The position numbers and the translations under genes were made by a program. From positions 124,463,307 to 124,527,306 of the forward strand of contig CM054114.1 in NCBI GenBank assembly GCA_028673005.1: a stretch of DNA of 64,000 nucleotides, given 5' to 3'. A model generated the notes under the pieces. It was not told where the DNA came from. It saw only the letters and a program-made list of their open reading frames with translations, and did no database searches. The stretch comes from Tanypteryx hageni (Eukaryota; Arthropoda; Insecta; Odonata; Petaluridae). Position 1 is the first letter of the stretch. Each line of letters starts with the position of its first letter. Shown here piece by piece: positions 56,390 through 64,000 of the stretch.

Positions 56390-56402
56390 CTAAGTGAATT
56401 AT

Positions 56403-56640
56403 GATAGGATCAAGAAATTGCTGATGTAGAACCTGCTCGCATGCTATCAAAAGCTTGTCAAAATCATTTAATCATGCTAAGGAAGCATTGGCAATCTTTG
56501 AAGAGAATGATCCAGATAGGAAACACAGCACTGAGGTAGCCAGAGCAATTATTAATGGCATGCGTTGTTATGCTCAGCTTGTTTTGGAAAAAATGGTTTG
56601 ATCAAAACAAGGATCGCTTGAACATTTATTCAGATAAATG
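56403..56640 (+). pseudogene. Tigger transposase C-terminal remnant
   Basis: Plus-strand frame: FNHAKEALAIFEENDPDRKH, then STEVARAIINGMRCYAQLVL and, past a stop, KQGSLEHLFR. The pattern (helical repeat, then K-Q-x-x-L-x-x-F-F-like end) fits the C-terminus of Tigger/jerky-type transposases. It follows directly after the Penelope insertion, so it is likely the other side of the gene begun at 52613. Confidence 0.45.
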
Positions 56641-57424
56641 AAAAAGACATCCACAATTGATGTTCAACCATCAATGACAAAAGTAGATAAAGCACATCCC
56701 CAGCTTTCGCCATCATCGTCATCCACTTCGACCCCCCATTTACACCATAATCCCATCTTTTTAGGGAGTACTTTGGACCAAGTTCATTCCACATAAAAGG
56801 ATTTTCTGTTAAACTGGTATGAGGTAACATATCCGTGGAATTATTGTGAAATACACAATAATATGAATAACCTTGGAAAGTAATGATAGCTTAACTATGT
56901 TGATAGATTTAAAAAGCTACAGTACATAAAGGATCAATTTTGAAACCACAGGAAGCCAAATTCAAAGTCTACCACCTAGTTGTTTTTTTTTCACTCCATA
57001 AAACTAGCATTTCCAGTAAAATGGTACTACGTAAAAATGGAATTCTGGTGTAATTAACCATGACGATAAGAAACTATTAGCATGAAATACTGTAAATAAA
57101 ACTATTTGCATTTATAATTTTTACAGCATAATATTTCATGCACAACAAAAATAATGTATAGTATTTATGATTAACTTTTACCTGTAAATTTATCTTTTAT
57201 CCCTCTCTCTTGCTCCCTCGCACACGCAACCTCCCCATTTTTAATTGTTTCTTATGGAAAATACATTTTCGTTTAACACAATTTCACTTAACATGGTACT
57301 TTCTAGAAAAACACCTACTGTGTTAAGTCAGGACACTGTATGCAGTTTTTTGTAAAAAATTGAGATATTAAAATTTCAGAAATTGTACCAAATGAATCAA
57401 AATTTTATTACCACTGACAAAATG

Positions 57425-57990
57425 ACAATGTTGTGGGCTTCAAGGAAGCAGAGGCTGACAACATACAGGAACTGCTGGGTGGCCGTGGGGAGATGCTAAA
57501 CAACAAGGAGCTGCAAAAGCTGACTGAGCAACACGTTGGACAGAAGGAAATGGACAGTTCATGGCTAAATAGCTCCCCAAAAAGATTATTGAAAATGAAG
57601 GTACTGACTGACTGCCTTAGTGAAATCTCTGGTATAATGGCTTCTGTCAGAGAATGATGCTGACTTTGAATGAAGCTGCAAATTGAAGAGGACTGTGCTG
57701 CAAGATATGACTTGCTACTCTGATTTGAGGGAAATACGGGGACATGGGAGTACACCCTTGATGCTTTTTTCAAGAACCCTTCCAACCCAAACCCGTAAGA
57801 GCCACAGCAAGATAGGGTTACCAGCATAGATGCTGCCTGCCATCCATGTAGCACCTGCCACCTTAACACTCACCATAGTCAATTGGAAGAAGCGACACCA
57901 CAGCAGAAGGTATTCATTTATGGTTTTTCAACCTTCTGGTAGGTTTTAGGCACACCCAAATCAATCTGTGCTATCCAAGACCTATCACCT
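57425..57990 (+). pseudogene. Second Tigger transposase C-terminal fragment
   Basis: Frame 57433-57657 reads NIQELLGGRGEMLNNKELQK and LLKMKVLTDCLSEISGIMAS. Shifted frames continue ENDADFE, SCKLKRTVLQDMTCYSDLRE and YTLDAFFKNPSNPNP. This is the Tigger1-type C-terminal layout: DI.ELLe...eeLtneeL.el, then D.eRs.kvkr...... Y, then tLd.Ff. It needs at least two frameshifts and lies outside the Tigger nest, so it is an independent relic. Confidence 0.6.
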
Positions 57991-58030
57991 TATGTTCTTC
58001 AAGAACAAGCAATTTAAAAAATGTATTTGT

Positions 58031-58060
58031 CTTAGGTATCTCCAACAGCCACAACAAGGT
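58031..58060 (+). repeat. Fragment of the 'ttaggtatctcc' repeat
   Basis: 'cttaggtatctccaacagcc' matches the repeats at 14069 and 15247. Confidence 0.5.
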
Positions 58061-58374
58061 TAAAGATGACTGCTTTGTAACTGAAATGGTCTAGGGGCGG
58101 CGAGATTTGAGGTGGCATTAAAAGCAAGATATCAGGGCAAGAATAAAAAAATTAATATTATGCAGGCTTTTGATGAATTAAACTATTATGATCTGCGGAC
58201 AGACAGATGGACAGCACCAAAAAGGGGGCAGAAAAATAATTTGGCCTAGGAGCAGGAAATTTCCAAATACGTCCCTGGATACATGGCCAAACACACATCC
58301 CCACTTAATATATACGATTTTTCCAAAATAAGACAAACACAGGAAAATGACACAAATGCAAAAAAGTAACTTAC

Positions 58375-58569
58375 AGTCATCATGTACGCCGTGTCATCAT
58401 CTGCATCTCTGACGGATGAGAGGTAAAACTTTACACTTTTCTTGAATGCATCAGTAAATTCCACGTAACGCATCTTATACCAAAGGTTGATTAAATATAT
58501 TGTCTGGTATACAGCAGCTTTGGCCATTAATGAGGTAATTGGCCTTTGATACCAAATATCCAGACTCCT
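58375..58569 (-). CDS. Candidate internal exon of a host gene
   Basis: A 195-bp minus-strand exon, phase 0 at both ends. Acceptor tgttcgcttggactgcag before 58569, donor atgatgact|gtaagt at 58374 (an excellent match). It encodes RSLDIWYQRPITSLMAKAAV, then YQTIYLINLWYKMRYVEFTD and AFKKSVKFYLSSVRDADDD. The product is alpha-helical and aromatic-rich with no mobile-element motif. It is the best-supported exon of the window on splice-site quality. I do not recognise the protein. Confidence 0.65.
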
Positions 58570-58639
58570 CTGCAGTCCAAGCGAACATCCAAAAGTAAAA
58601 GATAAAATTGAAATGAGAATAATTTCTCTGAGTAACATG

Positions 58640-60480
58640 CCAAAACTGATACAAATGTCAAATTACCTGAATGCCACAAAAAAGTAAGTCATTTAAGTAT
58701 GTTCAATTTGCCCATTTCAGTTGCTTATCCGTCCATTTAGTACATACACACGGAGGGGGGTTTGTTACTTTACGAATTTTTAATACTTTATTGCAAATTT
58801 AACAAATTCCTTTATACATGAAAAAGAAATATATGGTAAGATGTAATATAAAAAAGATACATTTCATTCCCGACTCCCCAACTGGAATGCACTTCTGGTC
58901 TCTTGCTTCCCTCAGTCAAGTGGTTAAACAATTCATGATAATAATTATTGACTACATTTAAATAATCAACAAGAATTGAATTCAATCAAACGTAGCTGCC
59001 ACTAGAAAAATTAGTCTGACATTTTTAAAACAAAAAATTTTAAGATTTAAAATGAGACAGCATTTGAGAAATCAAAACGAGAAAAATATCACCATATGGC
59101 AAAGCAATTTATTTTGTTCCACACTGAGTTTATGAACACACAAATCAACTTTTAAAATTACTTTCTCAAATTTATATTTGTTTCAAAAATTAAAAATTTC
59201 CAGAACTAAAAGTTTTGCATCCTCCAAGCAATTTTGAAAACATTAACTCGAGGGGTAATAATACCTAATGCAAACACGCATCCCACCCCTATCATTACAA
59301 AATTCTAAAATTAATGCTTACTATTTTGAATGCATTAACACTAAAAGTGGATACAAGAAGCAAATGCCACTTGAGATGGGTTACCGGGCATTCTGGATTC
59401 AGAACTATATCGTAGAATTCCAAAAGATTTTTTGTGGCAATATATTTTTAAACTTTCACATTATTTGATTGGACTTCATTGTGAGTCAGTATTGTCTTAC
59501 AATTAGTATTAATCCTATATAGGTTATCCTTATAAAAAGTTAAACTTAGGGTAATCTTGGGTCTAATGTACAACATAGACGAAAATAAAAATTATATAAA
59601 TTTTTCCCCTACAATATAATTTTAAATGATTTATTTTTTATTATCTACTTAAATAACACATATTTGTAGCTTGTAACATTGAACTAATATAAAAATTATG
59701 GCGTTATGAACTAAAATTAAAAAAATATAGCCAAAAAAGTTTCATTACCCTGACTAATAACAGAAATAGAAAGGTTAAAAATAAATTAGTCATATAAATG
59801 TACCAAAATTATTTGCAAATGGTAATCTTTGCAAGCACACTGTTCAGTAATAAACATCCTCACCAGGTAATCTGGAGTGGAATTGACCCTTCCAAGCAAT
59901 ACATCTCAAAAAAAAACGAAGTAAATTGTCACATATCTGGCACAGGTATCCTCTGTATAACAACTGAGAATACACTCAGTCTCAACATGATCTGCATAAT
60001 GACTATTAGAATGCATAGTAAGCAGAATATGCATTTTTGTTGTTTTTATTTAAACCCCAGATTACCTATCTAGGGTTAAATACAATCCTAATGTACTGTA
60101 TTAACCTGAAGGAAGATGAGGTTTTTTCCGAAAAATTCAGCAAAAAATTAGGGGTCTTAAAATTGAGAACAAAAATGTTAAAATCCCCACGGAACACTCA
60201 AACACCAATTCTATGTCCATGAAAATGCATTTATTTAACATACATAATATATTATTGTTTAATTTATTAATACAATACATTTATTTATATTCTTCAAGTT
60301 CACAAAGTGTAAACAAGTGGTTTTCCACCTCATTGGTACAGGTGGAAGGGGAATGCTGACAAACCTACATCAGAACTTGTAATCGGCTGGGTAGGAAATT
60401 TGATACATACCGCATTGAAAATGGCTACATAATGATTGCCAGCATTTTACGTGTATCTTGTTACAATTTAAACAAACTTG
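58640..60480. other. Putative intron DNA, AT-rich
   Basis: No gene or clear repeat recognised. Plus-strand frames of 61-91 codons here lack motifs. Confidence 0.4.
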
Positions 60481-60522
60481 TTACTTTTCAATTGGTGCGC
60501 CAGCAGTAGACACCAAGTAAAC

Positions 60523-60682
60523 CTGCAGTTTGATGAGCACAACCTCAATGAGAGCACGTGATTGATATAAACTTTGCCAAGTTTTAATGTGTAGTGAGGA
60601 CTCATCATTTTGAGCAGTTTTAAATAAGTTACCCCATATCTTAAGATTGAAATGAAAAATCATGTAGAGAAGAGAAGCACCT
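60523..60682 (-). CDS. Candidate internal exon of a host gene
   Basis: A 160-bp minus-strand exon. Acceptor tatttccttttatag before 60682; donor aaactgcag|gtttac at 60522. After one base completing an arginine codon it encodes GASLLYMIFHFNLKIWGNLF, then KTAQNDESSLHIKTWQSLYQ and SRALIEVVLIKLQ, leaving phase 0, which fits the exon at 58375-58569. The 53 codons are open. The upstream exon must end in phase 2; the exon at 62399-62532 fits by phase, but its protein family argues for a different partner, so the true first exon may lie beyond 64000. Confidence 0.5.
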
Positions 60683-61045
60683 CTATAAAAGGAAATATAT
60701 CACAAGGTACAAGTTTTTATAGAAATTTTAAGCTATTGGTGGTGCATTATGCTGAGAAACACAATGGGGGGCTGTCAAAATATTTAATTGTATTTTTTTA
60801 ATTCTTTGTAATTGACTTAATTACTCCCTGTGAACATTTTTTTGTTAAATCACCTTCATTATGCAAAAAAAATATTTAAAATATCCCGCAAAAACGGCAT
60901 CCTGGTTGGAGAGAGAGTAGTAAGGGGTACGTGACATCATCGCATGCCACTTGTTTAAACGTACGACTTTACGACCGTACCACCATACTGAAAGCACGAG
61001 GTTTTGATTGTTCATCCTGTTGCTTTTCCTGATATCGTAGCTAAA

Positions 61046-61262
61046 ATGGAGAATATAGAACTTAAAAAGGGTTATAAGTATTGCCTGGTACCTCAGTGCT
61101 TAAATACAACGATTAAAACTCTGAGAAAATTGTTCTTCATGCTATCGAGCTCCTTGGGAAGAAATAAGAAGTGGAGAATATTGTGGTTGAAAGCCATGAG
61201 GAGATACGCATCTGATATATTGGAACGTACAACTGCATTTGTCTGCGAAGATCATTTTAATC
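61046..61262 (+). CDS. THAP-type zinc-finger domain, first exon or remnant
   Basis: From the methionine at 61046 the frame reads MENIELKKGYKYCLVPQCLN, then FFMLSSSLGRNKKWRILWLK and TTAFVCEDHFNL. This is a THAP domain (C2CH zinc finger that binds DNA): C-x4-C, the conserved W and C-x2-H before F are all present. The expected proline before LF is leucine. A possible donor (ctaa|gtacta) occurs near 61267, after HFNL; beyond it translation is not domain-like. No downstream exon was found. It could be the start of a THAP gene, or of a transposase-derived relic. Confidence 0.6.
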
Positions 61263-61671
61263 TAAGTACTAGTTATATGTATGTATGTAATTTCATTGCT
61301 TCGTATTTTAGTTTATGACTTATGTCGGCATTACATTGACATGATGCATATATTTCTGGAGAACGTTGAAAGAGTAAATTATATTTTTATGTTTAAAAGA
61401 TTAGCATATATATTTTAACAAAACCTCCATAATGTACTATACCTATTCTAAATACGTATGATAAAACTTACGGAAATCATTGGGCTATGGGTTTATTAAG
61501 CAAATAATTACTGGTGCAGTGCATATATATAAGTACCAAGTGTTTAAGCAAATACTTTTACAAATGTTACATATTAAGTTAGTTCTGTAATTTAAATATT
61601 TTAATAAATTTGTTCCATAATATCCACGACAGCATGGTATTTTGAAGGACCATGTTTTGCTAAGTAAGGGG

Positions 61672-61849
61672 TCATGACACTCCACAGGCATGACTAAATC
61701 ATCTTCTTCATCTACAACTACACTCACTTCATAACCTCTATCTTATTCTGTGTTCAGGGCAAATCTTGCTTTTAACAATACAAATTTTTCCTTCTCGCTT
61801 CAGTTTAACAAATCCAACAGCATTACTAGCATAGTTTTTCCTCATTGAT
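61672..61849 (-). pseudogene. SWIM/YqaJ-like family gene, exon 2, broken
   Basis: Acceptor ttttctctctttgag before 61849. Spliced in phase to the exon at 62399, it continues S, MRKNYASNAVGFVKLKREG and KICIVKSKICPEHRIR, then TAG at 61738-61740. After one frameshift the text goes on YEVSVVVDEEDDLVMPVECH. I recall the same order in an uncharacterised arthropod family whose full members continue into a SWIM zinc finger and a YqaJ-like nuclease domain. The zinc-finger cysteine cluster expected after ECHD is not seen. Stop, frameshift and truncation mark a pseudogene. Confidence 0.5.
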
Positions 61850-62079
61850 CTCAAAGAGAGAAAAAAAGCCATAAAAGCATCGATGAAATTCGTGACATAT
61901 ACAAAAGAGACATGCAGTTATGACAAACACTTCTACAGTTTTTCTTTTTACAAGTATAGGTAATAACTAAGGCAGTTAGACACTTAAAACAACAAACTTC
62001 ACCACATTTCTTATAGACAAGACACACGGAAACTAAATTAATTCACATTAATTTTGTATAATATTTGTGAATATTTGAC

Positions 62080-62130
62080 CTGATGATTCTGTAAAGGCAG
62101 ATGATGGTGATTATTCACCGAAACCAGTCA
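62080..62130 (+). ncRNA. Degenerate hammerhead-like core on a Penelope-type tail
   Basis: CTGATGA at 62080-62086 and a second, altered CAGATGA at 62098-62104, a hairpin ggtga/tcacc (62106-62119), GAAAC (62120-62124) and CAGTC. The extra 18 bases suggest a duplicated or rearranged core. Downstream 'ttttgtggaaatta' resembles the tails at 45970 and 52210. Confidence 0.35.
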
Positions 62131-62398
62131 TGTTTTATTTCATATATTTTGTGGAAATTAGCAAAAGGTTAATATAAATAAAAAATACTATCTAGCATTG
62201 TTCATGTTGTCCATTACCTTTTGTATACTTAGCTAACTATATTTTACTTACTAGATACTAGGACAGCATGGGAAACAATACATAAATAAATATTCTATAA
62301 TATTAGTTAAAACTAAAGTTGTTTTATTCATTTAATATGGCAAAGCTGTTTTAAGACGTCAATCTATCTTTTACATATCAATTAAATGCAATACAAAC

Positions 62399-62532
62399 CT
62401 GTCTGCCTTCACTCCATGCTTTTCAACATCTGAATATTGCTCCCTACGACTTCCAATGTACTGCAAAAACATGTACGAATCAACGTTGGGCAAATTATCA
62501 GATCTGGCTACACAAAACCCTTCAGATGCCAT
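62399..62532 (-). pseudogene. SWIM/YqaJ-like family gene, exon 1
   Basis: Starts ATG at 62530-62532 and encodes MASEGFCVARSDNLPNVDSY, then MFLQYIGSRREQYSDVEKHG and VKAD, with donor gacag|gtttgt at 62398 in phase 2. The pattern LPNVDsYMvl.y......s.e..GVKa.R is the N-terminus I associate with the family described at 61672-61849. By phase it could also splice to 60682. This exon is intact; the family assignment is from memory. Confidence 0.5.
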
Positions 62533-62900
62533 TTTGCAAAACACAAAGCAAAATAAATGGAGGAAGGTGCAGTACTTCTACCAATATTTCTTCTAAGACG
62601 GCGTATAGAGGAAAACAACAGAATCGTCTTTCAAGCTACTACTTCTATAACAGCACAATGGCTTCTAGCACAGCTAGCATCAGCTAACATGCTTGTGGCA
62701 TGCACTGACGTCACTAAACACTCGGCCAACTTCGACTACCAATCAGATGTGATCGGGTTCAGCATTAACTTGTCTGTTTTAAATTGCTTTTTTATAAATA
62801 TCTGATAAAATAAAACGAAAAAACTTTATATTTGCCTATAACAATAGCCATAAAATACAAGTTCATAAAATTTTTGGTAATTCCTGATATTTGACAGTCA
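62533..62900. other. Possible promoter region of the minus-strand exon at 62399
   Basis: Upstream of the start codon on the minus strand. No TATA box or initiator can be named with confidence. The 82-codon plus-strand frame at 62557-62805 has no motif. Confidence 0.3.
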
Positions 62901-63600
62901 CCCATTGTAAGGCTGGGAGGAAATATGGAGGCAGATGTGTGAAGGCGGAAGCAAGCAAAACAGAAACTTGAAGGTGCTGACTTAACATGGAAATTATTTA
63001 GTAAACTGAACATGGAAATCATTTAGTAAACTGAACATGGAAATCATTTGGTGAATACAAAAGAGGTTGACTTCGTGAATTAGATAAAGAAATTGTCAAA
63101 TTTGTGCGTACTCAAAGAGCGGATGAAAAACCAATGTCACGGAAAATCATTAAACTGAAAGCTCATGAATTAGCATTATTACTAACATCCCACGGCAAGA
63201 ATTCAAGGCTAATAATGGTTGGTACATACAGATGATGGGTTGTAATGATTTTTGCATGCAACAAAGAACTTCTCTTCGCCAACGTCTACCTTCTGACTGC
63301 ACAGACAAACTTATTGCTTTCCAGAAGCATGCAATTGCATTGTGGAAAATTCAAAATCACCTTCTGGGCTAAATGGGTAATTCAGATGAGACAACTATTT
63401 ATTTTGACATGCCATCCAATTACACAGTTAACAAAAAATGTGCAAAAAACCTCATTATAAAAAACTTTGGGAAATGAAAAAATGAGCATTACCGTAATGG
63501 TGGCAGTGTTAGCAGATGACACAAAGTTACCACCATATGTTATTTTAAAAATTAGTATTGCAAAGGTTTTTCCTGAATAGACCTTGTTTTTTTGTCATCT
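62900..63600 (+). pseudogene. pogo/Tigger-like transposase relic
   Basis: Plus-strand pieces: RRKQAKQKLEGADL; LDKEIVKFVRTQRADEKPMS and RKIIKLKAHELAL (DNA-binding region); LRQRLPSDCTDKLIAFQKHA; then SDETTIYFDMPSNYTVNKKC, where D (63385-63387) is the first catalytic residue; and VAVLADDTKLPPYVILK. The order fits pogo-like transposases found in insects. Several frameshifts separate these pieces, and a 25-bp sequence near the N-terminus is present three times (62984-63058). The match fades after about 63600. Confidence 0.7.
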
Positions 63601-64000
63601 TAAATTCGAAGTTATCTTCCTTTCGGGTTAATATGGTATTTGTTCCAATGAATTACCTGATCAATTCTGTAATACTGTGCATGTACTGTTTGAATCTGGA
63701 AGATTATTAGCTATCTGTTGTGACAAATCATAACCACGCGACGCAAAAATGTTTTTATACTATATAAATGGCAAAAACATCAAAAACCACATATGGAGAC
63801 CAGTTACATCCTGACTTCCAAGAGAAAATGTCATGTCCTAGTTTCACTTTCCCAGAATCTCTTCACCGTAGTTTTGAGTGACACTCAAGTTTACAGCCAG
63901 CTACATGCTTCAATCAGCAAATTATTGTAGCAGATGAAAGATGTTACAATTTTTAAATGTTCAAGAAAACTTTCAAACCTTATCTAACATTCTTACGTGT
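63601..64000. other. Unassigned end of window
   Basis: No further transposase motif could be placed. The element or its flank continues beyond the window. Confidence 0.35.

Larger units (their letters stand above)
52343..57338 (+). mobile_element. Tigger element carrying nested insertions
   Basis: The left end starts cagtgaaattct after TA (52341-52342) and has the Tigger-type words 'cccgcatttagtgaaaaccc'. The right end, reversed, starts cagtgtcctgac with 'ttaacaca' and 'aaacgaaaatg' and is followed by TA at 57339. The ends are only loosely matched. Inside are a CENP-B-type DNA-binding segment (52829-53030), the start of the DDE domain (53090-53160) and a probable C-terminus (56403-56640), separated by a GA-rich tail cluster, a Helitron, a SINE piece and a Penelope-like element. 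About 5 kb in all. Confidence 0.6.

Noticed and set aside
62399..62532. Using this exon as the first exon of the host gene at 60523-49007
   Set aside because: Phase fits, but it also fits 61849, where the joined protein gives a recognisable family. I therefore assign it to that broken gene, though the alternative remains possible.

Overview
This window is eukaryotic and almost certainly from an arthropod, most likely an insect with a large, transposon-filled genome. The evidence is AT-rich non-coding DNA, long microsatellites, GT-AG introns, and fossils of typical arthropod mobile elements: Harbinger, Tigger/pogo, hAT, Helitron, Penelope, non-LTR retrotransposons and tRNA-derived SINEs. I cannot name the species or order from sequence alone. 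Most long open frames in the GA-rich tracts are low-complexity artefacts.

Layout. 1-6.3 kb is anonymous DNA ending in a long AT microsatellite. 6.39-6.88 kb is a GC/CpG-rich island that ends at a good splice-donor match and may be a promoter plus leader exon. 7.2-8.1 kb is a purine-rich minisatellite. 8.9-11.3 kb is a Harbinger element with convergent genes: the MYB-like partner is still open, the transposase is broken. 11.7-19 kb holds Helitron pieces, small palindromic repeats, a solo LTR with a 4-bp target duplication, and other repeats. 19-25.4 kb carries tRNA-headed SINEs and several copies of a retroposon tail that sit next to GA/GATA/GACA microsatellites. 25.8-26.0 kb is a candidate last exon on the minus strand. 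27.1-28.0 kb is a 5'-truncated reverse transcriptase copy with a clean target duplication. 28.5-34.5 kb is Helitron-like DNA with a nested Tigger-like element. 34.5-38 kb is mostly unique-looking and holds a possible 5' exon on the minus strand. 39-43 kb contains retroelement remnants, a SINE and copies of an unclassified 280-bp repeat. 43.2-44.9 kb is a nearly full-length but dead pogo-like transposase. 45.4-47.5 kb is a second reverse transcriptase copy, interrupted by a small element with three hammerhead-like cores.

The right third (48-62.5 kb) is the best candidate for host sequence. Three minus-strand exons (60523-60682, 58375-58569, 49007-49108) join in consistent phase into an open frame ending in a stop. 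I do not recognise the product. Their introns are packed with elements, including a 5-kb Tigger nest (52343-57338) holding a Penelope-like element with a 13-bp target duplication and a well-formed hammerhead ribozyme core. Near 61-62.5 kb, a THAP-domain exon on the plus strand sits between a broken minus-strand gene fragment of a SWIM/YqaJ-like family and the host exons. The window ends in another dead pogo-like transposase.

I see no CRISPR, operon or bacterial feature. The most unusual signal is the set of hammerhead-type cores on Penelope-type tails, above all the inverted cluster at 45857-45949. This belongs to a known class, since Penelope-like elements are known to carry hammerheads, but the arrangement is odd.
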